Source of the DNA: Methylobacterium sp. C25 | GTDB taxonomy: Bacteria; Pseudomonadota; Alphaproteobacteria; Rhizobiales; Beijerinckiaceae | Direction: 5' to 3' | Length of the DNA: 64,000 bases | NCBI RefSeq assembly: GCF_021352225.1 | Contig: NZ_JAAUVI010000003.1 | Span: forward strand, 372,001-436,000 | Part shown: positions 26,094 to 33,503 of the stretch, piece after piece | Layout of the letters: every line of letters starts with the position of its first letter | How positions within the stretch are numbered: the first letter of the stretch is position 1 | The notes under the pieces: generated by a model | The model's input: the letters and a program-made list of their open reading frames with translations, nothing else | Database searches by the model: none | Told to the model about the DNA's origin: nothing | Translations under genes and position numbers: made by a program

Positions 26094-26501
26094 TCAATAG
26101 CCGTCCGTACCGCGCCGCCGCTGCGCATCCACGCTGAGCGGACCGGGGCCGGCAACAGCGATGTAGAGGAACACGAAGCAGAACAGGATCGCGGCATCGC
26201 CTCCGTTGAGCGCCGGGAAGAAGCTCTTCGGCGCGTGGGCGAGGAAATAGGCCACAGCCATCTCCCCCGAGAGGATGAAGGCTACCGGCCGGCTGAACAG
26301 CCCGATCACGAGAAGCGCACCGCCGACGAGTTCGAGGATGCCGGCAATCCAGGGCAGCGAGAACATGGTCGGGTTCATGCTGCTGGGCGGGAAGCCAAGG
26401 ATCTTCTGCGTTCCATGCGCCATGAAGACCAGGGCGGCGACGATCCGCAGGATGCTCAGCATCCGCGGGGCCCAGATCACGGTGATCGTCCTGACATCCA
26501 T
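26094..26501 (-). CDS. DoxX family membrane protein
   Basis: A 135-residue protein with four membrane helices and the DoxX signature: RIVAALVFMAHGTQKI at the first helix, GILELVGGALLVIGLFSRPVAFILSGEMAVAYF and the C-terminal FCFVFLYIAVAGPGPLSVD. DoxX proteins are small inner-membrane proteins linked to redox or sulfur stress; the activity here is unknown. It converges with the DUF1772 gene, with three bases between the stops. Confidence 0.88.
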   Translation of the reverse strand: MDVRTITVIWAPRMLSILRIVAALVFMAHGTQKILGFPPSSMNPTMFSLPWIAGILELVGGALLVIGLFSRPVAFILSGEMAVAYFLAHAPKSFFPALNGGDAAILFCFVFLYIAVAGPGPLSVDAQRRRGTDGY

Positions 26502-26582
26502 GGGTCACATGCTCCCGGCACATGGGTGGAGACGCTGATCGGCCTATCTCAGCCGCAGTGAAACACTAGTCGGACCTTCGCC

Positions 26583-27677
26583 ATGGAAGAAAGCACCGCG
26601 AGCTGGCCGGATCGCCGCATCCTCGACCTCGTCGGCCTCACGCATCCGATCATCCAGGCACCCATGGGCGGGCCCAAGCTCGGGCTCACGGCGGCGGTCA
26701 CGGGCGCGGGCGGCCTCGGCTCGCTCGGCTGCGCGGCGATGAGCGCCGAGCAGATCCGCGCCGCCATCGCCACGATCCGCGAAAGCACCGACGGGCCGGT
26801 CAACCTCAACTTCTTCTGCCACGCGCCGCCGCCGGACGAAGAGCCAGGGGATGCCCGCTGGCCGGCGCGCCTCGAGCCGTATTACCGCGAGTTCGGGATC
26901 GATCCGGCCGCCGCGCCGGCGATGGCGAAGCGCGCTCCGTTCGACGAGACGATGTGTGCGCTGGTCGAAGAGCTGCGGCCGAAGGTAGTCAGCTTCCATT
27001 TCGGCCTGCCGGAGACGAGATGGCTGGAGCGGGTCCGCGCCGCCGGCTCGCTGGTCTTCGCCTCGGCGACGACGGTGGCCGAGGCGCGCTGGCTCGACGA
27101 GCGGGGCGTCGACGCCGTGATCGCGCAGGGAGCGGAGGCTGGCGGCCATCGCGGCATCTTCCTGCCCGGTGAGATCGCGGCACAGCCGGGCCTCTTCGCG
27201 CTGTTGCCGCAGGTGGTCGACGCCGTGAGCGTGCCCGTGATCGCGGCCGGCGGGATAGCCGACGGGCGCGGCGTCGCGGCAGCCTTCGCCCTCGGTGCCT
27301 CCGCCGCGCAGATCGGAACTGCCTATCTGCGCTGTCCCGAGGCCGGCATTTCGCAGGTGCACCTCGACGCCCTGCGCGCGGCGCGCGACGAAGACACCGC
27401 GCTCACCAACGTCTTCACCGGCCGACCGGCCCGTGGCCTCCTGAACAGGGCGATGCGCGAGCTCGGCCCCCTTTCGGACGACACACCGTCTTTCCCGAAG
27501 GCCGCCGTCGCGCTGCAGCCGCTGCGCGTGGCAGCCGAGTCGCGGGGCGACGGTGATTTCTCGCCGCTCTGGTCGGGACAGTCAGCTGCGCTGGCGCGTG
27601 ATCTCGGGGCAGCCGAGCTGACACGGCTACTGTCGGAGGAGGCTCGCAAGCGGATGGCCGAGATCGGCCGCCGCTAA
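26583..27677 (+). CDS. Nitronate monooxygenase (2-nitropropane dioxygenase family)
   Basis: A 364-residue TIM-barrel FMN enzyme. IIQAPMGGPKLGLTAAVTGAGGLGSLG opens the barrel, EAGGHRG contains the conserved His, and IAAGGIADGRGVAAAFALGASAAQIGTAYL is the phosphate-binding end. Such enzymes oxidise alkyl nitronates, some of them natural toxins such as 3-nitropropionate. It stands alone, and its stop overlaps the fliP stop tail to tail by four bases. Confidence 0.9.
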   Translation: MEESTASWPDRRILDLVGLTHPIIQAPMGGPKLGLTAAVTGAGGLGSLGCAAMSAEQIRAAIATIRESTDGPVNLNFFCHAPPPDEEPGDARWPARLEPYYREFGIDPAAAPAMAKRAPFDETMCALVEELRPKVVSFHFGLPETRWLERVRAAGSLVFASATTVAEARWLDERGVDAVIAQGAEAGGHRGIFLPGEIAAQPGLFALLPQVVDAVSVPVIAAGGIADGRGVAAAFALGASAAQIGTAYLRCPEAGISQVHLDALRAARDEDTALTNVFTGRPARGLLNRAMRELGPLSDDTPSFPKAAVALQPLRVAAESRGDGDFSPLWSGQSAALARDLGAAELTRLLSEEARKRMAEIGRR

Positions 27678-28417
27678 TTGCCGTAGCTCTGCACTAGCGA
27701 GCCGGCCACCAACGTCCAGCCATCGACCAGCACGAAGAAGATCAGCTTGAACGGGAGGGCGACGGTGGCCGGGGGCACCATCATCATGCCCACTGCCATC
27801 AGGATCGACGCGACCACGAGGTCGATGATCAGGAAGGGGATGAACAGGAGGAAGCCGATCTCGAAGGCGCGACGCAGTTCGGAGATCATGAAGGCGGGCG
27901 TCAGCACCTCCAAACCGACCGCCTCGGGCCCGGAGGGCACCGGCACCTTCGCCATGTCGAGGAACAGCTTGAGATCCTTCTCGCGCACGTTCTTGAGCAT
28001 GAAGGTCTTGAAGGGCGCCGAGGCCCGCTCGAAGGCCACCGCCTGCGTGATCTGGCCGGCCACCAGCGGCTCGATGCCGTTGCGGTAGGCCTCCTTGCCC
28101 ACCGGCGCCATGACGAACGCGGTCAGGAACAGCGCGAGGCTGACGATCACCGCGTTGGGCGGTGCGGTCTGGGTGCCGAGCGCCGAACGGAGGATCGAGA
28201 GCACAACCACGATCCGCGTGAAGGAGGTGGCCATCACCAGCACGGATGGCGCCAGCGCGAGGACCGTGATCAGCGCGACGAGTTGCAGGGCGCGCTCGGT
28301 GACGCCGCCGGTGCCGAGGTCGACGCTCACGCTCTGCGCATGCGCCGCCCCTGCGCTCAAGGCGAGGAGCGTGAGGCCGGCGAGGCTAGGGATCAGGGCT
28401 CGATTCGAGGGTCGCAT
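27674..28417 (-). CDS. fliP: Flagellar type III export protein FliP
   Basis: A 247-residue integral membrane protein of the FliPQR export gate. A cleavable signal peptide (ending GAAHAQ) is followed by the family blocks VLALAPSVLVMATSFTRIVVVLSILR, LRSALGTQTAPPN, LFLTAFVMAP and the C-terminal LPFKLIFFVLVDGWTLVAGSLV. The ATG at 28417 fits the signal peptide; an upstream in-frame start would add twelve residues. It follows fliO on the same strand. Confidence 0.95.
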   Translation of the reverse strand: MRPSNRALIPSLAGLTLLALSAGAAHAQSVSVDLGTGGVTERALQLVALITVLALAPSVLVMATSFTRIVVVLSILRSALGTQTAPPNAVIVSLALFLTAFVMAPVGKEAYRNGIEPLVAGQITQAVAFERASAPFKTFMLKNVREKDLKLFLDMAKVPVPSGPEAVGLEVLTPAFMISELRRAFEIGFLLFIPFLIIDLVVASILMAVGMMMVPPATVALPFKLIFFVLVDGWTLVAGSLVQSYGN

Positions 28418-28494
28418 CGCGCGGGCAACCTGCGTCGCGGGGGCGCCGCGCACAAGCGGCGCGCGGCCACGCTGTCCGGCGATCTTCAGGCCGG

Positions 28495-29676
28495 TCAGTT
28501 CTTGCGATCGAGGGGGCGGCCGAGGAGCCTGGCGAACTCGGTCTCGATCTCCTCGACGGTGAAGGGTGAGCCACCCGGCGCCTGTCCCGGCTTGATCTCG
28601 GGAGTCTCCGGCGGAGGAGGTTCCTTGGCGGGCGGTGGTGGTGGCGGTTCGGCCACCGCGACCGCGACGGAATCGGGCTTCGGCGCAGGTGCCGGCTCGG
28701 ATGCCGGCGGCTGGGGTTGAGGCACTGGGTTGGCCCGTCCCAGCATGAAGGAGGGGTTCGGCCGTGCCGTGGCTTGGGCGATGACCGGTTCGGGGGCCGG
28801 AGGGGGCGGTGGCGGCGGGGGAACCGGGGCAGGCTCCGCCTGCTCGGCCGGCAAGGCGGGAGAGCCTGGCGGCGGCGTCACGGCAGAAGATTGCCGGCGC
28901 AGGGCCGTCTCGAGCTGGCGCGCCATGTCCGATAGGGCTTCCGGATCGAGCGGTCGCGGGGAGCCGGACGACATCAGCGACGGCGGCACGAAAGGCGGCG
29001 AGCCGCCGGCCTCGGCCTGCGGTTCCGACCGATCGCGCTCGGGTGCGGGATCCGGGCGCAGATCGGCGAAGGACGGCGTCGCGCGGCGCAGGATCCGGCC
29101 GACCTGGGAAATGCCGATCCGCGACGTCACCGGATCGGCAGCCCGCCGATCCGTCGGAGCAGCCTCGGGCTCGAACAGGGCTGGGTCGAGGGGAGGAGCA
29201 CGCCCGGCGGAGGCAGGCTCGTGCACGTTGGTGCCAGGTTTCGGCGGTGGCACCACCAGCGGCATCTCGAAGGGCGACGTGCCGAGCGAAGCGGATCCCT
29301 CCTGCCGGCCCTGCACCGGCGCCATGTCGGATGCCGGCTCAGGGCGCAGCACGGTGTCGGCCGGCAGGCGCGAGCCGGCGCTGCGGATGACGTTGCGCTC
29401 GACCACGACGTCGTTGGGGCCGCCGACGAGGAGCAGATGCTCCACATTGTCCCGGCGCAGCAGGATGAGCTGGCGCTGCCGATCGAGCTCGTAGATGTCG
29501 ACGATGCCGAGCCGCGGCTGGCGCGAGCGGTTTGCCGTGCGCGTCGCCGTCGACAATCCCCGGCCTGCGATGCGCCGGAACAGCAGCACGGCCCCCATCA
29601 GCAGGATGAGGATGACGAGGAAGATGACCAAGAACTGCAAGTAGTAAGGTCCGTCTGAACTGAAGAACTCTGGCAA
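28495..29676 (-). CDS. fliO: FliO-like flagellar assembly protein with long Pro-rich tail
   Basis: A 393-residue protein from a TTG start. One membrane helix (YLQFLVIFLVILILLMGAVLLF, about residues 12-33) is followed by the FliO cytoplasmic domain (LGIVDIYELDRQRQLILLRRDNVEHLLLVGGPNDVVVE, to about residue 95). The remaining 300 residues are Pro/Ala/Glu-rich and probably disordered, far longer than a classic FliO of about 120 residues. FliO helps assemble FliP in the export gate, and fliP follows directly. Confidence 0.82.
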   Translation of the reverse strand: MPEFFSSDGPYYLQFLVIFLVILILLMGAVLLFRRIAGRGLSTATRTANRSRQPRLGIVDIYELDRQRQLILLRRDNVEHLLLVGGPNDVVVERNVIRSAGSRLPADTVLRPEPASDMAPVQGRQEGSASLGTSPFEMPLVVPPPKPGTNVHEPASAGRAPPLDPALFEPEAAPTDRRAADPVTSRIGISQVGRILRRATPSFADLRPDPAPERDRSEPQAEAGGSPPFVPPSLMSSGSPRPLDPEALSDMARQLETALRRQSSAVTPPPGSPALPAEQAEPAPVPPPPPPPPAPEPVIAQATARPNPSFMLGRANPVPQPQPPASEPAPAPKPDSVAVAVAEPPPPPPAKEPPPPETPEIKPGQAPGGSPFTVEEIETEFARLLGRPLDRKN

Positions 29677-29767
29677 GACGGGACACTCTCGTTGTCCGGG
29701 CCAAGCCGGCCGGGCCTGCGATGCCGCACGAGAGTATCGCGTTCGGCCCGGCGGCAGGCAACAAAGG

Positions 29768-29783
29768 TGAAAACTTCGTTAAC
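29768..29783 (-). promoter_or_regulatory. Near-consensus CtrA box on the fliO side
   Basis: TGAA (29768-29771), seven bases, TTAAC (29779-29783): one mismatch from TTAA-N7-TTAAC. It lies about 92 bases upstream of the fliO start and could help control the leftward fliO-fliP unit. Confidence 0.35.
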
Positions 29784-29870
29784 AGCTTCGCGCAGGCACC
29801 GGAGTTCCTTCGACCCGTAGAGACCGATGTTGCGGCGGCTATCGGTCTGTTTACGCAGCAGTGTCTCGAT

Positions 29871-29886
29871 TTAACGGTCCATTAAC
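29871..29886 (+). promoter_or_regulatory. Perfect CtrA box upstream of flgB
   Basis: TTAA (29871-29874), seven bases, TTAAC (29882-29886), an exact CtrA consensus. It ends 96 bases before the flgB start, in the shared region of two flagellar operons. CtrA controls early flagellar genes in many alphaproteobacteria. Confidence 0.75.
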
Positions 29887-29924
29887 CATGGACGCGGCAT
29901 TTTTTGCCGACCCGGAGCGCGTTA

Positions 29925-29943
29925 CTCGGCAAGCGTTGCCGAG
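29925..29943. promoter_or_regulatory. Inverted repeat before flgB
   Basis: CTCGGCAA (29925-29932) and TTGCCGAG (29936-29943) form perfect 8-bp arms around three bases, 39 bases before the flgB ATG. It may be an operator or a hairpin in the flgB leader RNA. Confidence 0.45.
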
Positions 29944-29982
29944 CATCCCGCCGCTCGCGGCTGAGGCGAGGACCCGCCGCCC

Positions 29983-30405
29983 ATGTCGCTCACCGATCTG
30001 CCCATCCTCGGCATGCTGCGCAACAAGATGCAGTGGCACCAGGCCCGTCAGGCGCTGCTGGCCGAGAACGTGGCCAATGCCGACATGCCGCGTTTCCGCC
30101 CGCGCGACCTCGCCGAGATCAGCAGCACCTCCGGCCCAAGTGGCCTGACGGCACCGTCGGCCGCGGTCGTCGGCGGCGACGGCCTTGCCCGGACGAATGC
30201 CGGTCATATTGGCCTGGCCTCGGCCGATGGGCCGAATGCCGAAGCCAAGCGCTTCAAGGGGTTCGAGGTCCGCCCGAGCGGCAACGGCGTCAACCTCGAA
30301 GAAGAAATGATGAAGGCCGGCGAGAACCAGAGCGACTACCAGATGGTGGCCTCGCTCTATCAGAAGAGCCTCGACGCTCTGAAGATCGCTGTCGGCAAGC
30401 GCTGA
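29983..30405 (+). CDS. flgB: Flagellar basal-body rod protein FlgB
   Basis: A 140-residue proximal rod subunit without a signal peptide, exported by the flagellar type III system. The N-terminal rod signature is QARQALLAENVANADMPRFRPRDL, and the C-terminal helix ends YQMVASLYQKSLDALKIAVGKR. It is the first gene of the rightward operon flgB-flgC-fliE-fliQ-fliR-flhB. Confidence 0.95.
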   Translation: MSLTDLPILGMLRNKMQWHQARQALLAENVANADMPRFRPRDLAEISSTSGPSGLTAPSAAVVGGDGLARTNAGHIGLASADGPNAEAKRFKGFEVRPSGNGVNLEEEMMKAGENQSDYQMVASLYQKSLDALKIAVGKR

Positions 30406-30426
30406 AACCTCTGAGCGGAGCGCGCC

Positions 30427-30837
30427 ATGGACTTTCTCAAATCACTCGGCATTGCCGCCTCGGGGCTCAAGGCCCAGTCCGGCCGCATGCGGATCATCGC
30501 CGAGAACATCGCCAACGCGGATTCTGCGGCCAAGACGGCCGGCGGCGAGCCCTATCGCCGCAAGGTGCCGACCTTCACGAGCCGCTTCGACAGCGAGCTC
30601 GGCGCGACCATCGTCGATACCGGGAGGGTTCGGCGCGACCAGTCGCCGTTCCGCACCAAGTACGATCCCGGAAACCCCGCGGCCAACGAACGCGGCGAGG
30701 TCTCGCTGCCCAACGTCAACGGGCTGATCGAGAACATGGACATGCGCGAGGCTCAGCGCTCCTACGAGGCCAACCTGAACATGGTCACCGCCACCCGGCG
30801 TATGATCTCCAAGACTCTCGAGATCCTGAAGGCCTGA
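30427..30837 (+). CDS. flgC: Flagellar basal-body rod protein FlgC
   Basis: A 136-residue rod protein: GIAASGLKAQSGRMRIIAENIANAD at the N-terminus and the conserved C-terminal MREAQRSYEANLNMVTATRRMISKTLEIL. It lies 21 bases after flgB and 5 bases before fliE, in the standard order. Confidence 0.96.
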   Translation: MDFLKSLGIAASGLKAQSGRMRIIAENIANADSAAKTAGGEPYRRKVPTFTSRFDSELGATIVDTGRVRRDQSPFRTKYDPGNPAANERGEVSLPNVNGLIENMDMREAQRSYEANLNMVTATRRMISKTLEILKA

Positions 30838-30842
30838 CCGCC

Positions 30843-31157
30843 ATGGCGACCTCCTCCTTCGCCGCGGGCGCCTATGCCGCGGCCCAATCGATCGGCCGCC
30901 CCATGGCGGCACCGAAGCCGCTGCAGACCGCAGGAGCCGGCAACGGCTTCGGCTCGCTCCTGACCCAGGCGCTCGACTCGGTGGCGCAGACCGGCGCCAA
31001 GGCCGACGCGCAGACCCTTTCGGCAGCGAGCGGCAAGGCCAACGTCATCGATGTGGTCACCGCAGTGGCCGAGAGCGAGACCGCCCTCCAGACGCTCGTA
31101 GCCGTCCGCGACCGCGTGATCTCGGCCTACGAGGACATCATGAAGATGCCGATCTGA
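30843..31157 (+). CDS. fliE: Flagellar hook-basal body protein FliE
   Basis: A 104-residue adapter between the MS ring and rod. The family region is the C-terminal half: IDVVTAVAESETALQTLVAVRDRVISAYEDIMKMPI. The Ala/Gly-rich N-terminal part is variable in the family. It follows flgC after 5 bases. Confidence 0.94.
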   Translation: MATSSFAAGAYAAAQSIGRPMAAPKPLQTAGAGNGFGSLLTQALDSVAQTGAKADAQTLSAASGKANVIDVVTAVAESETALQTLVAVRDRVISAYEDIMKMPI

Positions 31158-31167
31158 CTGCTCTCAA

Positions 31168-31190
31168 CCCTCCCCCGGTGCGGGGTAGGG
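31168..31190. repeat. GC-rich hairpin between fliE and fliQ
   Basis: CCCTCCCC (31168-31175) can pair with GGGG-TA-GGG (31182-31190) with one bulged base, around a six-base loop. It lies ten bases after the fliE stop. Similar CCTCCCC/GGGGAGG hairpins occur as dispersed elements in Hyphomicrobiales genomes; here it may also tune expression within the operon. Confidence 0.35.
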
Positions 31191-31220
31191 AAAAACTTCA
31201 CCCGCGCGAAAACCCAAAAA

Positions 31221-31487
31221 ATGACCGGACTCGCCATCCTCGACATCGCCCGCGACGGGATCTTCACCTTCCTCAAGGTGGCGGGTCCGCTGATGATCGT
31301 CGCGCTGATCGTCGGCCTCGCAGTCTCGCTGTTCCAGGCGCTCACGCAGATCCAGGAGCAGACCCTGATCTACGTGCCGAAGATCGTTGCGGTGTTCGGC
31401 ACGCTGCTGCTCATGCTGCCCTTCATGGGCGACGCACTCGGCAGCTACATGACCCGCATCGCCGAACGCATCGCCTCGGGCGGCTGA
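31221..31487 (+). CDS. fliQ: Flagellar type III export protein FliQ
   Basis: An 88-residue protein with two membrane helices: FLKVAGPLMIVALIVGLAVSLFQALTQIQEQTL and VPKIVAVFGTLLLMLPFMGDALGSYM. These are the FliQ signatures for the export gate with FliP and FliR. It is preceded by a 63-base gap after fliE. Confidence 0.95.
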   Translation: MTGLAILDIARDGIFTFLKVAGPLMIVALIVGLAVSLFQALTQIQEQTLIYVPKIVAVFGTLLLMLPFMGDALGSYMTRIAERIASGG

Positions 31488-31511
31488 GGGAGCGTTCTGG
31501 TATGACGGGCC

Positions 31512-32276
31512 ATGAACCTGCTTCTGCCCGGCATCGCGGCGGCCTTCCTGCTGACTTTCGCGCGCGTCGGCGTGCTGATGATGCTGATGCCGGGGCTCGG
31601 CGAGCAGAACATCTCGGCCCGGATGCGGCTCTCCCTCGCCCTGCTCGTCACGCTGGTGCTGTTTCCCACCGTACGCCCGCTTCTGCCGGCAACCGACGGG
31701 GCGCAGGGAGGTCCCGCTCTGATCGGGGTGCTGATCGGCGAGATCCTGGTCGGGATGGTGCTTGGGCTCACCGTGCGCATGGTGCTGGCCGCCCTTCAGA
31801 CGGCGGGCGTGGTGATCTCGCAGTCGCTCGGCCTGTCCTACGCCATGACCGTCGACCCGATGACGGCCTCGCAGCAGGTCACGCTCGGCAACTTCCTGTC
31901 GCTGCTCGGCGTGACGCTGATCCTGGCGACCGACCTGCACCATCTCGCGCTCGACGCGATCGGGCGCAGCTACGTCCTGCTGCCGCCGAATGCGCTCCCG
32001 AGCATGGGCGATGCGGCTCAGCTCGCCATCACCGCGATCGCGCGCGGCTTCACGTTGGCGATCCGGATCTCGGCGCCGTTCATCGCCTTCGGCATCCTGT
32101 TCAATCTCGGGCTCGGCGTGCTGTCGCGGCTGATGCCGCAATTGCAGGTCTTCTTCGTCGCGGTGCCGGCCTCCATCCTGATCGGCATGCTGATCCTGGT
32201 CGCGGCGCTCGGCGTGGTGATGGGCGTGTTTCTGGACGATCTCGGCCGGTATCTCGGGGATTTCGTGGGCCGGTGA
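31512..32276 (+). CDS. fliR: Flagellar type III export protein FliR
   Basis: A 254-residue membrane protein with about six helices. LLTFARVGVLMMLMPGLGEQNISARMRLSLALLVTLVLFP and LGLSYAMTVDPMTASQQVTLGNFLSLLG are conserved FliR regions. It completes the FliPQR gate and is followed after 26 bases by flhB. Confidence 0.95.
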   Translation: MNLLLPGIAAAFLLTFARVGVLMMLMPGLGEQNISARMRLSLALLVTLVLFPTVRPLLPATDGAQGGPALIGVLIGEILVGMVLGLTVRMVLAALQTAGVVISQSLGLSYAMTVDPMTASQQVTLGNFLSLLGVTLILATDLHHLALDAIGRSYVLLPPNALPSMGDAAQLAITAIARGFTLAIRISAPFIAFGILFNLGLGVLSRLMPQLQVFFVAVPASILIGMLILVAALGVVMGVFLDDLGRYLGDFVGR

Positions 32277-32302
32277 GCCGCATGGCGGGAGGCTGCTAGG
32301 CC

Positions 32303-33370
32303 ATGGCCGAGGGCGCGGAACAGGAAGACAAAACAGAAGAACCGACACAGCGGCGCATCGATCAGGCGATCGAGCGGGGCGACGTCGCGAACTCGGTCGA
32401 GATCAACACCTTCTTCATGCTCGGCGCCTTCACGCTGGCGCTGATGCTCGCGGGCGGCCCCGTCGCGACGACGCTGATGACCGACGTCCGCGGGTTCCTG
32501 GCAAACGCCCACGCGATTCCCCTGGACCCACACGCTTATGGCGGTCTCGGCGGCCGGATCCTGATCATCTTCCTGCAGGCCGTGGCGATCCCGGCGGGCA
32601 TGGTCGGCGCGGCGGCTCTGGCAGCCGGCCTGATCCAGCATCGACCGGTCTTCACCGCACAAAGCCTCGCGCCGAAGTTCGAGCGCATCTCGCCGATGTC
32701 CGGCATGAAGCGGCTGCTGGGTGTCGAGGCGCTGTTCCAGTTCGGCAAAGGGCTCGCCAAGCTCGTTGTCGTCGGCACCGTCGCCGGGACGATCCTGTGG
32801 GGAGAGCGCGACCGGCTGGAATCCTTCGCGCAACTCGATCCGGGCTCGGCGTTGCAAGCGGTGCTGACGCTCTCGCTCAAGATGATGGGCGGCGTGCTGG
32901 CGGCCTATGTCGCGATCGCGCTCGGCGACGCACTCTACCAGCGCCACCGCTGGCGCAGCCGCCTGCGCATGTCGAAGGAAGAGCTGAAGCAGGAGCACAA
33001 GGAGAGCGAGGGCAACCCCGAGGTGAAGGGCAAGCGCAAGCAGCTCATGCATGCGCGGGTGAAGAAGCGGATGATGGCGGCGGTCCCCACCGCCACCGTC
33101 GTCGTCACCAACCCGACCCACTTCGCAGTGGCGCTCCGCTACGAGCCGGGCATGGGTGCTCCGATCTGCGTCGCCAAGGGCGTCGACTCGCTCGCCTTCC
33201 GTATCCGTTCGGTGGCGACGGATGCCGGCGTGCCGGTCATCGAGAACCCGCCGCTCGCCCGCGCGCTGCACGCCACCGTCGAGATCGACGACGAGATTCC
33301 GGCTGAGCATTATCGCGCGGTTGCAGAGGTGATCGGATTCGTGCTTCGCCTGCGCAAGCGGGCCGCATGA
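32303..33370 (+). CDS. flhB: Flagellar export switch protein FlhB
   Basis: A 355-residue protein starting DKTEEPTQRRIDQAIERGDVANS, with four membrane helices and a cytoplasmic domain. The self-cleavage motif NPTH is near residue 270 (VVVTNPTHFAVALRY), where cleavage between Asn and Pro switches export specificity. KEELKQEHKESEGNPEVKGKRKQ is the conserved linker. It is the last flagellar gene before cckA. Confidence 0.96.
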   Translation: MAEGAEQEDKTEEPTQRRIDQAIERGDVANSVEINTFFMLGAFTLALMLAGGPVATTLMTDVRGFLANAHAIPLDPHAYGGLGGRILIIFLQAVAIPAGMVGAAALAAGLIQHRPVFTAQSLAPKFERISPMSGMKRLLGVEALFQFGKGLAKLVVVGTVAGTILWGERDRLESFAQLDPGSALQAVLTLSLKMMGGVLAAYVAIALGDALYQRHRWRSRLRMSKEELKQEHKESEGNPEVKGKRKQLMHARVKKRMMAAVPTATVVVTNPTHFAVALRYEPGMGAPICVAKGVDSLAFRIRSVATDAGVPVIENPPLARALHATVEIDDEIPAEHYRAVAEVIGFVLRLRKRAA

Positions 33371-33503
33371 CGCGAGAGCTTTCGCCTTCGCGGAACGCCA
33401 CGGTTTATCCACCTTTTTTCGCGAGATTTTTCCGTTAGTTCTCCGAAGTCGCCAGCGCAGGTGCGCGCATGGTGGCACGGGCTCGACGGATGGATGGGGC
33501 CTG

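Larger units (their letters stand above)
29677..29982. other. Shared control region of the divergent flagellar operons
   Basis: 306 bases between fliO (leftward) and flgB (rightward). It contains a perfect CtrA box (29871-29886), a near-match facing fliO (29768-29783) and an inverted repeat (29925-29943) near flgB, each listed separately. No gene is present. Confidence 0.7.
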
